Of a DNA stretch of 64,000 nucleotides, positions 47,108 to 56,253 are shown one piece after another. Source of the DNA: an uncultured Pelagimonas sp. (lineage in GTDB: Bacteria; Pseudomonadota; Alphaproteobacteria; Rhodobacterales; Rhodobacteraceae); NCBI GenBank assembly GCA_947497905.1, contig CANMIH010000005.1:62001-126000 (forward strand). The letters are read 5' to 3'. Below the pieces are notes generated by a model, which was not told the origin of the DNA, did not search any database, and was given only the letters and a program-made list of their open reading frames with translations. The position numbers were made by a program, and so were the translations under genes. How positions within the stretch are numbered: the first letter of the stretch is position 1; every line of letters starts with the position of its first letter.

Positions 47108-49485
47108 TGCGGATTTATCTACATATCGGTCCCGACGCCCATGCCACTGACCGATTACAGCGTGTTCTCGACAGCAAACGTGGCATTCTGACAAAAAACG
47201 GGGTGCTCTATCCCACGGCGCCCGGCCCACGAAACCACACGCGGTTGTATCTGGCCTGTTCCGATCCCGACAATATAGACAGTATCCGGTTTCACCGAGG
47301 CGTCATCTCGGAAGACCGGCAAAACATTCTGGCCGAACGCGTGCTTACTCAACTAAAGACCGAGATACAGGACACGGCGCCCGATAGCCTGATCCTGACG
47401 GCGCCTCAGTTTGGCAATGGCCTTGCCTCGCCTACTGAGCTTGCCCGGCTTCAGGCACTTCTCGCTCAGATTTCGACCGACATTCGGATTGTCGCCCATA
47501 TTGATGATCCTGCCCGAATGCTGGTCAAACGCTATGCGCTTCAGACCACACAGGGGCGTGCCGAAACCCTGGATGTTGAGTTGAACTGCCTAAGCGGTTC
47601 CTTTTGGGATCGCGCCCTGGCCAGCACCCCTGCCGCCGACCCCGCATCCGGGTTCTTTCCCGATTTGCAAGGTGCGAACTTCTGGATTGATTTCAAACGC
47701 CTAGAACAGGAATGGTCAGCCGCATTTGGCCCCGGATCTGTGGTGCTTCGCTCGCTCGACCCCAATCAGATCTGGTCCCCCCACGCCACGGATGAACTGC
47801 GCGACAGTTTCGAGCTCGACTTTCCCTTTGGATCTGCCGAAGAGGCGCGGCTGCCCAAACTGCCTTCTGAGGCCTGGGTTGCCCGATGCCGACAATTCAA
47901 CGACGTCGTGGTGCGCATGCTGGCCGGGGAGAAAATGATCCTCGAGCGCCCACTTTGGCGCAAGCTTTTGCAAGAGCTTCGGATCGGCGGCCGCCCCATC
48001 GACGCCGGGGGACTAGGCAAGCTCTCGTCCTTTTTCGCGAATGACATCATGGATCTGTGCCAGCGTCACGGCGGATTGAACCCTGACCTGATGCGCGCAA
48101 ATGCGCAAATCGAGGACTGGGCCGAGGCCGATACACGCAATGGATTTCGCGCCACTCAGTACCTTTTGGCCTTCAAATGGCGCATCAATCAGGCCGCGCG
48201 CGAAACGCTTAGCCAGCAGGGACAAGACGACACCACAGAACACGCACCAAATCAGCCGGATGTGCCGGATAATCTGACACTTGAAACAGTTGACGCGGCG
48301 CTGAGCCCCGTTGCGCAAAAGGCGCTGCCTGCGGTGGCAAAAGCCAGTTTTATCAAGCTGCAAAACTCACCTTTTGCGCCGCACAATCGCATGGGTCATG
48401 TCAATGAAACAGTCCTCGCGCCTGATTTCCCTCCGCACAAACCTCGCAAGCCCGACGACGGATCCTCGGGCCATGTGATTGTGGGCTGCATGAAAAACGA
48501 GGCGCCCTATATCCTCGAATGGGTCGCCTACCACCGGGCCATTGGGTTCGACAATTTCCTGATCTACACCAACAACTGCGAAGACGGCACGTCCGAGATG
48601 CTTGATCGTTTGCAGGCGCTTGGCATTCTTGAACATCGTAACAACGATGAGTGGAGCGGAAATTCCCCCCAGCAATATGCGCTGGATCAGGCATTGAACG
48701 AACCTGTTGTGCAGAATGCCAAGTGGATCGCCCATATCGATGTGGACGAGTTCATCAATATCCGCTGCGGCACAGGCACACTGGAGGATCTGTTTGCCAA
48801 AGCGCCTGACGCCACAAACATTGCGATGACATGGCGGTTGTTTGGCCACAACGGGGTGGCCAAGTTCACTGACCAGCTGGTCATCGACCAATTTGACAGC
48901 TGCGCCCCCAAGTATTGTCCCAAGCCGCATACGGTCTGGGGCTTCAAAACTCTATTTCGCAACACTGGCGCTTACGGCAAGATCAGCTGCCATCGGCCCA
49001 ACAAACTGACCGACGGGTCAGAGGCCCATGTCAAATGGATCAATGGGTCTGGCGAGGACATGACCAAAGAGGCGATCAACAACGGTTGGCGCAGCTCACG
49101 CAAAACCATTGGTTACGATCTGGTTCAGCTCAATCACTACGCCCTGCGCTCGGCTGAGAGTTACCTCATCAAACGGCAACGCGGGCGGGCGCTTCATGTA
49201 AACCGCAATATCGGACTGCATTACTGGATCCGCATGGATTGGTCGGTGCACCGAGACCTGACCATCAAACGCAACATTGCACGTGTGCAGGTCGAACTTG
49301 ATCACCTGAAGTCCGACCCAAAAATCGCTAAGCTGCATACCCAAGCTGTGCAATGGCATCAAAACAAAGCCTTGGAATTGCATAACCTTCCTGAGTTTGA
49401 GAAACTCTACCAACAGGCCTTGCAGCTTAAGCTCACCGCAACCGAGCGCGTAGCGCTGTCCATCGTTCTAGATACCAAAAACTGA
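47107..49485 (+). CDS. Fusion: sulfotransferase-like domain plus glycosyltransferase (copy 2)
   Basis: A 792-residue two-domain protein. The N-terminal part (about 1-380) begins RIYLHIGPDAHATDRLQ, which has the position and shape of a sulfotransferase PAPS loop but lacks the K/S-G-T-T residues, so it is probably inactive or altered. A linker rich in Q/D/P (about 385-450) leads to a GT-A domain (about 455-770) with VGCMKNEAPYILEW, NNCEDGTSEMLDRL, DVDEF and NHYALRSAESYLIK. The TGATG overlap couples it to the sulfotransferase gene. The substrate is unknown. Confidence 0.82.
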   Translation: MRIYLHIGPDAHATDRLQRVLDSKRGILTKNGVLYPTAPGPRNHTRLYLACSDPDNIDSIRFHRGVISEDRQNILAERVLTQLKTEIQDTAPDSLILTAPQFGNGLASPTELARLQALLAQISTDIRIVAHIDDPARMLVKRYALQTTQGRAETLDVELNCLSGSFWDRALASTPAADPASGFFPDLQGANFWIDFKRLEQEWSAAFGPGSVVLRSLDPNQIWSPHATDELRDSFELDFPFGSAEEARLPKLPSEAWVARCRQFNDVVVRMLAGEKMILERPLWRKLLQELRIGGRPIDAGGLGKLSSFFANDIMDLCQRHGGLNPDLMRANAQIEDWAEADTRNGFRATQYLLAFKWRINQAARETLSQQGQDDTTEHAPNQPDVPDNLTLETVDAALSPVAQKALPAVAKASFIKLQNSPFAPHNRMGHVNETVLAPDFPPHKPRKPDDGSSGHVIVGCMKNEAPYILEWVAYHRAIGFDNFLIYTNNCEDGTSEMLDRLQALGILEHRNNDEWSGNSPQQYALDQALNEPVVQNAKWIAHIDVDEFINIRCGTGTLEDLFAKAPDATNIAMTWRLFGHNGVAKFTDQLVIDQFDSCAPKYCPKPHTVWGFKTLFRNTGAYGKISCHRPNKLTDGSEAHVKWINGSGEDMTKEAINNGWRSSRKTIGYDLVQLNHYALRSAESYLIKRQRGRALHVNRNIGLHYWIRMDWSVHRDLTIKRNIARVQVELDHLKSDPKIAKLHTQAVQWHQNKALELHNLPEFEKLYQQALQLKLTATERVALSIVLDTKN

Positions 49486-49500
49486 CCAAAGGCATTGCAC

Positions 49501-50538
49501 GTGACCACGCCAAACATCACTGCCGTTTTATGCCTTCGCAATGAAGCGGCCTTTCTTCTGGACTGGATGGCCCATCATTTGGCCTGCGGTGTGACCCATG
49601 TGGTGGCTTTGTCGAACAACTGTCAGGATGGCACTGACCTGATGCTGGATCGGCTGCAAGATCTGGGTCTGGTCACTCACATCCGCAACGAAGGTCCCTA
49701 TGACCAGCGTGGCATCCAGTTCTCTGGGCTAAAGCGAGCCGACAAAGACCCCGCCGTGACATCCGCGGATTGGCTGCTGTCACTGGACATCGATGAATAT
49801 GTAAACGTGCATGTAGGCGGCCGCACCCTGCCCGCGCTGATTGAAGCCCTCCCCGAGGCGGATGCCATCACGCTGACCTGGCGGCTCTTCGGTAACAACG
49901 GAATTGCGCGTTATTCTGACCAGCCGGTCACCCAACAGTTCACCCAAGCGGCGCCTGAAATCATGCACTGGCCCTGGCGCGCTGCGATGTTCAAAACGCT
50001 CTATCGCAACACAGGGACCTATAAGAAACTGGGCGTGCATCGCCCACGTAGCCCAGTGGCGGAACAGGTCGACGCATCCCGCTGGTTTGATGGCCAAGGT
50101 CGTGAGTTGGGTGCACAATTTCGCACCCGTCGTATTTTCTCGAACTATGGGCGTCCGAACTATGGGTTGGTCCAGCTCAACCACTACCCGCTTGGATCTA
50201 TGGAAAGCTATGTGCTCAAAACAGATCGCGGGCGGGCGGTTCATTCAGATCATGTTCTCGGCATGGATTATTGGGTGGAACGTAATTGGTGTGATGTTGA
50301 AGACCGGTCCGTCTTGCAGTTGCATTGCGTGGACGAGCACAGGCGTACCTTCGCCAACGACCCGCAACTCGCTGAACTTCATGAGAAATCCGTTCAGTGG
50401 CGCAAGGAGCGATTTGAGACCCTCCTTGCCGAGGAACCCAATCGCGCGCTGTTCGCCCGTCTGTTGATGACCCCGCCGGCCCGCGCCGTTTCGATCGAGG
50501 CCGCCCGGTTCCTGGCCAGTCACGCCACCAAAGCGTAG
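49501..50538 (+). CDS. Glycosyltransferase, family-2-like (Glyco_tranf_2_4), copy 3
   Basis: A 345-residue GT-A enzyme, third related copy in this operon. TAVLCLRNEAAFLLDW, NNCQDGTDLMLDRL, DIDEY near 97 and NHYPLGSMESYVLK match the other two. The GTG at 49501 has AAAGG eight bases upstream; a TTG two codons earlier is also possible. It follows the fusion gene by 15 bases. It probably adds a sugar to the same product as its neighbours. Confidence 0.85.
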   Translation: MTTPNITAVLCLRNEAAFLLDWMAHHLACGVTHVVALSNNCQDGTDLMLDRLQDLGLVTHIRNEGPYDQRGIQFSGLKRADKDPAVTSADWLLSLDIDEYVNVHVGGRTLPALIEALPEADAITLTWRLFGNNGIARYSDQPVTQQFTQAAPEIMHWPWRAAMFKTLYRNTGTYKKLGVHRPRSPVAEQVDASRWFDGQGRELGAQFRTRRIFSNYGRPNYGLVQLNHYPLGSMESYVLKTDRGRAVHSDHVLGMDYWVERNWCDVEDRSVLQLHCVDEHRRTFANDPQLAELHEKSVQWRKERFETLLAEEPNRALFARLLMTPPARAVSIEAARFLASHATKA

Positions 50539-50646
50539 TAAATGAATTAGCGCCAAATTTCCCTGAATTCATCACAATTCCGCCCGAAACTCAGACCAAA
50601 TTGATCCCAAACCCGGCCGGACACCGGGAGATGAGGACATTTGGGT

Positions 50647-51588
50647 ATGACGCAAGAGACAACTACATTTCCCCCAGATCTGTCAGAGCTGTCGCGCGGC
50701 CAGCTTTTGACAGCCTTGCGTGACATCGGCACCGAGCTTGGCTTTGCCGAACCCTTGGGCCGGTCACATGCCGGGATCTTTGTCGAAGAAGGGGACACAT
50801 TGTTTGTCAGCTTTGAAACCATGTCCGGTATCGAAACCCTGTCCCCCACACGCACGCCGCTTGGATTTGACATGCTCAAGCGTCATGGTTGGTCCAGCCT
50901 GACCTTGATCAGCCGAGGTGACACCTGGTTCCGTGACCCGCGGGTCTATGGCTTCTTTGACCAGCTTCTGGATGACGGGTTCTTCGATGAGTTTGAACAG
51001 GTTATCTTCTACGGCGCCGGTCCTTGCGGCTATGCCGCAGGAGCATTTTCCGTTGCCGCCCCCGGGGCCAAAGTTGTGATGCTTCAGCCGCAGGCCACCC
51101 TTGACCCGCGGGTCACCGAATGGGACGAGCGTTTTGTCGAACACCGCCGGTTGGATTTCACATCACGCTATGGCTTTGCCCCGGATATGATTGATGCCGC
51201 TGAGCAGGCGCATGTGTTTTATGATCCGCGTGAACGCTTTGATGCCATGCACTCCGCCCTGTATGAGCGCCGCAATGTCAGCCGCCACCGCATGCCTTAC
51301 ATGGGCCCGGCCCTGCAGGGGGATATGTTGTCCCTTGGCTTGCTGCATCAGATCCTGGAACAGGTTGCCAATGACAGCTTCACCCCGGCAAGCTTTGCAA
51401 AAATGATGCGCATCCGTCGCAAACACATGCCCTATCTGCGCCGTCTGCTGTCAGACGTCGACAAAATGGAACGCCCGGAACTGGCCAAGATGATCTGTTC
51501 CAATGTGGTGGCCCGGATGAAGGCGCCGAGATTCCGCCGGCGTCTTGCCCAGATGCAGGCCGCAGAAGAAGCTGCGCGCGACGCATAA
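50647..51588 (+). CDS. Unknown protein with a degenerate alpha/beta-hydrolase-like elbow
   Basis: A 313-residue cytoplasmic protein that I cannot name with confidence. Residues 119-131 (VIFYGAGPCGYAA) sit where alpha/beta hydrolases have YGxSxGGYAA, but the nucleophile serine is replaced by glycine. The following PGAKVVMLQPQATLDPR is also hydrolase-like. The C-terminal third (about 220-313) is helical and basic. From memory, similar Rhodobacteraceae proteins have been labelled phosphoadenosine phosphosulfate reductase, which I do not see support for. The ATG at 50647 is preferred. It precedes pyrC by 41 bases. Confidence 0.6.
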   Translation: MTQETTTFPPDLSELSRGQLLTALRDIGTELGFAEPLGRSHAGIFVEEGDTLFVSFETMSGIETLSPTRTPLGFDMLKRHGWSSLTLISRGDTWFRDPRVYGFFDQLLDDGFFDEFEQVIFYGAGPCGYAAGAFSVAAPGAKVVMLQPQATLDPRVTEWDERFVEHRRLDFTSRYGFAPDMIDAAEQAHVFYDPRERFDAMHSALYERRNVSRHRMPYMGPALQGDMLSLGLLHQILEQVANDSFTPASFAKMMRIRRKHMPYLRRLLSDVDKMERPELAKMICSNVVARMKAPRFRRRLAQMQAAEEAARDA

Positions 51589-51629
51589 GACACTGGCCCT
51601 AATGTCCCGGGCATGCTACGCGCCGGGCC

Positions 51630-52664
51630 ATGCAACAGATCACGATCCGCCGCCCCGATGACTGGCACCTGCATCTGCGCGATGGCGCAATGCTCAATGC
51701 CGTCGCCCCCGAAACGGCGCGCCATTTTGGCCGCGCCATCATCATGCCCAATCTGGTCCCGCCGGTCGTTACCGGTGATCAGGCGGCAGCCTACCGCGAC
51801 CGCATTCTTGCGGCGTTGCCCGAAGGCGCCGAGTTTGAGCCCCTGATGACGCTCTATCTGACCGAAGACACCGATCCCGATGATCTGGCCCGCGCCCATG
51901 CGGACGGCTTGATCAAAGCGGTCAAACTCTATCCGGCAGGCGCAACCACCAACTCGGCCAGTGGCGTACGCGACTTTGACAAAGTCCGCCCGGTTCTGGA
52001 AAAGATGGCCGAGATTGGCTGTCCCATGTGTGTGCATGGTGAAGTGGTTGATGACGACATCGACATCTTTGACCGCGAAGCTGTGTTCATCGATCGCGTT
52101 CTGGATCCATTGCGCCAGAAAACGCCTGATCTGCGCGTTGTCATGGAGCATATCACCACCAAACAGGGTGTAGATTACGCGGCCACAGGTGGCGACGCGC
52201 TTGGCGCGACCATTACAACCCACCACCTTGTGATCAATCGGAATGCCATTCTGGTTGGGGGCATCAAACCGCACTACTACTGCCTGCCCGTAGCGAAACG
52301 CGAAGAGCACCGTCTGGCGCTGCGTGCCGCGGCCACGTCTGGGGACAGTTCGTATTTCCTTGGCACCGACAGCGCGCCCCATCTGGATGAGGCAAAACTC
52401 AGCCCTTGTGGCTGTGCTGGATGTTTCACCGCCACCAACACCATGTCGATCCTGGCGGAAGTCTTTGAGCAGGACAATGCACTGGACAAACTCGAGGGCT
52501 TTGCCTCGCTGCATGGGCCCAAATTCTATGGCCTTGCCGCAAATGAAGCGACCCTGACTTTGACCAAAGGCGATGCGGTATCCTATCCCACCGAGATCAA
52601 AACCGCCGAGGGCCCGGTCACTGTGTTTGACCCGATGATGCCGCTGCATTGGCAGGTGAGCTAA
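51630..52664 (+). CDS. pyrC: Dihydroorotase
   Basis: A 344-residue zinc hydrolase of pyrimidine synthesis, closing carbamoyl-aspartate to dihydroorotate. The metal motif WHLHLRDG (H13, H15), the carbamylated lysine in [10 protein letters not shown], histidines in VHGEV and MEHITT, and the catalytic aspartate in GTDSAPH are present. The length is that of the short type (E. coli PyrC-like). pyrE follows after 119 bases with a hairpin-rich spacer. Confidence 0.96.
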   Translation: MQQITIRRPDDWHLHLRDGAMLNAVAPETARHFGRAIIMPNLVPPVVTGDQAAAYRDRILAALPEGAEFEPLMTLYLTEDTDPDDLARAHADGLIKAVKLYPAGATTNSASGVRDFDKVRPVLEKMAEIGCPMCVHGEVVDDDIDIFDREAVFIDRVLDPLRQKTPDLRVVMEHITTKQGVDYAATGGDALGATITTHHLVINRNAILVGGIKPHYYCLPVAKREEHRLALRAAATSGDSSYFLGTDSAPHLDEAKLSPCGCAGCFTATNTMSILAEVFEQDNALDKLEGFASLHGPKFYGLAANEATLTLTKGDAVSYPTEIKTAEGPVTVFDPMMPLHWQVS

Positions 52665-52742
52665 GGGGGCGCGGCCCCCGCCTTCGGCACCCCCGGAGTA
52701 TTTTTGAAAAGAAGATGCCTGTCGGCGCTTTTCGTCGGCAGG
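52664..52742 (+). repeat. Hairpin-rich intergenic element between pyrC and pyrE
   Basis: The pyrC stop is followed by GGGGGCGCGGCCCCC (an inverted repeat), CACCCCCGGAGTATTTTTG, AAAAGAAGA and a second hairpin (about 52714-52742). The CCCCGGAGTATTTTTGAAAA motif is, from memory, a common intergenic repeat in Rhodobacteraceae genomes. It may act as a terminator or mRNA processing site. Only one copy is in this window. Confidence 0.5.
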
Positions 52743-52783
52743 CAGACAGTCTAGAGACACCGCAAACACAAAAGGACGCTGCC

Positions 52784-53461
52784 ATGATCCCCTCGACCTA
52801 TCCCTCTCAAGAAGAAATCGCCCGTCTGACCGCGCGTATGCTGTGGGAGATCGAGGCCGTGCATTTCATGGGTGTCGCGCCCTTCACGCTGGCCTCGGGC
52901 CTGCCTTCGCCGGTCTATATCGACTGCCGCAAACTGATTTCTTATCCGCGCATCCGCAGCACTCTGATGGATTTTCTCACCATCACCGTAATGCGCAACG
53001 CAGGCTTTGAGGCCTTTGACAATATTGCCGGTGGCGAAACAGCCGGTATCCCGTTTTCGGCTCTGGTTGCCGAGCGCATGGCGCTGCCGATGACCTATGT
53101 GCGCAAAAAGCCCAAAGGCTATGGCCGCAATGCACGGATCGAAGGCGCGATGAGCGAAGGCGAGCGCGTGCTTTTGGTTGAAGATCTGACCACCGATGGC
53201 GGATCAAAACTGAGCTTTGTGGATGCGATCCGCGAGACCGGCGCAACCTGTGCCCATACGGCGGTGATTTTCTACTATGGGATTTTCCCGGAAACGATCC
53301 AGACGCTGGGTGACCACGGGGTTGATCTGCACTATCTCTGCACCTGGCATGATGTGCTGGCCGAAGCGCGCAACATGGGCAAGTTCTCGGACGAGACCCT
53401 GAACCAGGTTCAGGCCTTCATCGACGCGCCACGTGACTGGCAAGAGGCCAACAAGGCCTGA
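52784..53461 (+). CDS. pyrE: Orotate phosphoribosyltransferase
   Basis: A 225-residue enzyme joining orotate to PRPP to form OMP. The PRPP motif [14 protein letters not shown] near 127-140 and the substrate loop [12 protein letters not shown] near 106 are clear. The length is normal. The ATG at 52784 fits the family; longer upstream readings fall in the repeat element. The end is followed by a terminator. Confidence 0.96.
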   Translation: MIPSTYPSQEEIARLTARMLWEIEAVHFMGVAPFTLASGLPSPVYIDCRKLISYPRIRSTLMDFLTITVMRNAGFEAFDNIAGGETAGIPFSALVAERMALPMTYVRKKPKGYGRNARIEGAMSEGERVLLVEDLTTDGGSKLSFVDAIRETGATCAHTAVIFYYGIFPETIQTLGDHGVDLHYLCTWHDVLAEARNMGKFSDETLNQVQAFIDAPRDWQEANKA

Positions 53462-53485
53462 TCCCCCTGTGGACAAATCAGCCAG

Positions 53486-53529
53486 CGAATCGCAAATGCG
53501 CTCAGCATTTTGCGGTTCGTTTTTGTTTT
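53486..53529 (+). terminator. Terminator of pyrE
   Basis: The left arm CGAATCGCAAATGC (53486-53499) pairs with GCATTTTGCGGTTCG (53505-53519) with one bulge and a G-T pair, then a T-rich TTTTTGTTTT run. It lies 25 bases after the pyrE stop. Confidence 0.8.
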
Positions 53530-53668
53530 AGCGCCATATAATGTGATAGACTGGTATCATTGTGACGGCCCGCAGAGTTATCCCTGCGAGTTGCCCACAG
53601 AGATATCCAGATAGAAAAATGACGGCAGACCCTGTAGACCACTGCCAAGGAAAGTTGACGAGCAGAGC

Positions 53669-55159
53669 ATGAATGAGATCACCCCGGTCAATCCGGGTGC
53701 TGCGCAAATCGAAGCACCCGACACGATGCCGCATTCCATCGAGGCCGAACAGCAATTGCTGGGCGCGATCCTGACGGATAACGAAATCTTTGACCGGATC
53801 GCCGCGATTATCAACGAAGGTCACTTCTATGATCCGGTTCATGCGCGGATCTATGAAACGGCGGCGGCGCGGATCTCCAAAAACAATCTCGCATCTCCAG
53901 TGACGCTTAAGGCGTTTCTGGAAGATGACGAGGGGCTTAAAGAACTGGGCGGCCCCGCCTATCTGGTGCGTCTGGCCGGTGCAGCAGTGTCGACTTTCGC
54001 GGTGCGTGAATATGCCCAGATGATCTATGATCTGGCGATCCGTCGCGACCTTATCCGCTTGGGCAAGGACATCTCGGCCAAGGCCGCAAAGGTGGATGTT
54101 AAGTCTGAGCCGCGTGAACAGATCGTCGAAGCGGAACAATCGCTCTATAAACTGGCGGAACAGGGTCAAACCGAAAGTGGGTTTGTATCGTTCCTCAAAG
54201 CGGTTACCGAAGCGGTTAACACGGCCAACGCCGCGTACCAGCGTGACGGCGGAATGGCCGGGGTCTCCACTGGGCTGATTGACTTGGATGCCAAGCTTGG
54301 CGGATTGCACAAATCCGACCTTTTGATCCTCGCGGGCCGCCCCTCGATGGGGAAAACTTCGCTTGCCACAAACATCGCGTTCAATATCGCCAAAGCCTAC
54401 AAAAAGGGGCTGATGCCCGACGGTACCGAGGGCGCAACCTCGGGTGGGGTTGTTGCGTTCTATTCTTTGGAAATGAGCGCCGAACAGTTGGCAAGCCGTA
54501 TTCTGGCCGAGGCTTCGGAAATTTCATCCCATAAAATCCGTCAGGGTGACATGGATGAGAGCGAATTCCGTCGCTTTGTCGAGGCTGCCAAAACGCTCGA
54601 ATCTTGCCCGCTTTATATCGATGACACCCCGGCCCTGCCGATCTCGCAGGTTGCCGCGCGCGCGCGCCGCCTCAAACGGACCCATGGTCTGGATGTGGTG
54701 ATTGTCGACTACCTCCAGCTGCTGCGCGGCACCTCGGAAAACCGGGTTCAGGAAATCGGCGAGATTTCGATGGGCCTGAAGGCCATTGCAAAAGAGCTCA
54801 ACATTCCAGTTATCGCACTGTCCCAGCTGTCGCGTCAGGTGGAAAACCGCGACGATAAACGGCCTCAGCTGTCGGACTTGCGGGAATCTGGATCGATTGA
54901 ACAGGATGCGGACGTGGTTATGTTTGTGTTCCGGGAAGAATATTACGTCGAACGTGAAAAGCCCTCGGAAGAGCGGTTGGATGAAATGGCTGCGTGGCAG
55001 GAACGCATGGCCCGCCTGCATGCCAAGGCCGAAGTGATTGTTGGCAAACAGCGACATGGTCCCATTGGTACGGTTGAACTGTCCTTCGAAAGCCAGTTCA
55101 CGCGCTTTGGCAACCTCGCCAAGTCGTGGCAGAATGACGGTGGCGGCGGCGATTATTGA
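53669..55159 (+). CDS. dnaB: Replicative DNA helicase DnaB
   Basis: A 496-residue hexameric helicase that unwinds DNA at the fork. The N-terminal domain opens MPHSIEAEQQLLGAILTD, and the RecA-like domain has Walker A AGRPSMGKTSLATN near 225, Walker B VVIVDYLQLL and the arginine-finger region ALSQLSRQVE. The length is normal. A Tat-exported deiminase gene follows after 26 bases. No intein is present. Confidence 0.97.
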   Translation: MNEITPVNPGAAQIEAPDTMPHSIEAEQQLLGAILTDNEIFDRIAAIINEGHFYDPVHARIYETAAARISKNNLASPVTLKAFLEDDEGLKELGGPAYLVRLAGAAVSTFAVREYAQMIYDLAIRRDLIRLGKDISAKAAKVDVKSEPREQIVEAEQSLYKLAEQGQTESGFVSFLKAVTEAVNTANAAYQRDGGMAGVSTGLIDLDAKLGGLHKSDLLILAGRPSMGKTSLATNIAFNIAKAYKKGLMPDGTEGATSGGVVAFYSLEMSAEQLASRILAEASEISSHKIRQGDMDESEFRRFVEAAKTLESCPLYIDDTPALPISQVAARARRLKRTHGLDVVIVDYLQLLRGTSENRVQEIGEISMGLKAIAKELNIPVIALSQLSRQVENRDDKRPQLSDLRESGSIEQDADVVMFVFREEYYVEREKPSEERLDEMAAWQERMARLHAKAEVIVGKQRHGPIGTVELSFESQFTRFGNLAKSWQNDGGGGDY

Positions 55160-55185
55160 TCTCGCCCACATCTGAGGAGGTCGAG

Positions 55186-56253
55186 ATGGTGTCCCGCAGA
55201 AGTTTCATGAGAACCGCCACGGCGGCGGCTTCGCTGATTGGGTTGGGCCAAAAAGCGCAAGCCTCTCTGCCCGATGGGTTTTATGTGCCCCCGGAAGAAG
55301 ACCGGCATGAGCTGTGCTTTATGCAATGGCCGGTGACGCGAGAGATCTATCCGTCCCGCGATGACCGCGACTATATCCAAGAGGTGATCGCCCGCATCGC
55401 CAACACCATCTCAGAATTTGAGCCGGTTGTGATGTTGGCAGACAAGTCCCATCACAAGGTAGCGCGCCGGATGCTGGGTCGGGGTGTCGCCCTGTGGGAT
55501 ATTGCCACCGACGATCTGTGGTGCCGCGATTCCGGCCCGTTGGTGGCGGTGAATGACGTCGGTGACCGGGCGGTCAGTGGCATTCAGTTCAATGGCTGGG
55601 GCAACCGCTACAAGCTTCCCAATGACCGGCGGGTCAGCGCCCGCGTGGCCGAACATTTGGGTGTGCAGCATTATGCATCGGGTGTGATCGGAGAAGCCGG
55701 CGGGGCCGAAGCCAATGGCCACGGGCTTGTGCTTGCGAATGAAAGCAGCTGGATCAATCGAAACCGCAATCCCGGAGCATCAAAAGCCACAATCACACGA
55801 CAGCTGAAAGAGGCCTATGGCGCAGATCAGGTGATCTGGGGTCCGGGTGTTGCCGGGTTGGATGTGACCGATGATCATATCGATGGCGTCGCGCGGTTTA
55901 CTGGTCGAAACTCGGTGTTGTTCAATGGAGAAATCCCGGCAGATCCGCAGGATCCCTTTGGCGTGGCGGCGGAACAGTTGTTTCAGAACATGCGGCAAGC
56001 AGGTCTCACAGTGGATGTGATCCCCCTGCCCTATGAAGGCCGCACCGAAGAGCCGGGTGCCTATGTGAACTATTATGTCTGCAATGGTGGCGTGGTGGCG
56101 TCGCAATTTGGTGACCCTGAGACCGATGATATCGCCTATGACGCACTCAAACGACACTATCCGGGGCGTGAGATTGTCATGTTGGACACGGATGCCCTGA
56201 CCGAACTGGGCGGCGGCATTCACTGCGCCACCCAGCAGCTCCCGGCAGTGTGA
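55186..56253 (+). CDS. Agmatine deiminase-family protein with Tat signal
   Basis: A 355-residue amidinotransferase-fold enzyme that would hydrolyse agmatine or a related guanidine to the carbamoyl product and ammonia. The catalytic set is seen as DLWCRDSGP, DDHIDGVARF (His) and the nucleophile C347 in GGGIHCATQQLP. The N-terminus MVSRRSFMRTATAAASLIGL is a twin-arginine signal, so it is exported folded. Most agmatine deiminases are cytoplasmic, so the location is unusual. GAGGAGG precedes the ATG. It sits between dnaB and alr. Confidence 0.85.
   Translation: MVSRRSFMRTATAAASLIGLGQKAQASLPDGFYVPPEEDRHELCFMQWPVTREIYPSRDDRDYIQEVIARIANTISEFEPVVMLADKSHHKVARRMLGRGVALWDIATDDLWCRDSGPLVAVNDVGDRAVSGIQFNGWGNRYKLPNDRRVSARVAEHLGVQHYASGVIGEAGGAEANGHGLVLANESSWINRNRNPGASKATITRQLKEAYGADQVIWGPGVAGLDVTDDHIDGVARFTGRNSVLFNGEIPADPQDPFGVAAEQLFQNMRQAGLTVDVIPLPYEGRTEEPGAYVNYYVCNGGVVASQFGDPETDDIAYDALKRHYPGREIVMLDTDALTELGGGIHCATQQLPAV

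Noticed and set aside
51432-52769. Long minus-strand frame of about 445 codons opposite pyrC
   Set aside because: The translation has no recognisable motifs, and pyrC on the other strand carries all its catalytic residues.
53579-53610. Possible DnaA boxes (TTATCC and TTGCCCACA) before dnaB
   Set aside because: They differ from TTATCCACA at two or more positions, and no AT-rich unwinding region or box cluster is present, so this is not supported as an origin.
53528-54310. Minus-strand frame of about 260 codons opposite dnaB and its leader
   Set aside because: It overlaps dnaB and the pyrE terminator and has no family features.
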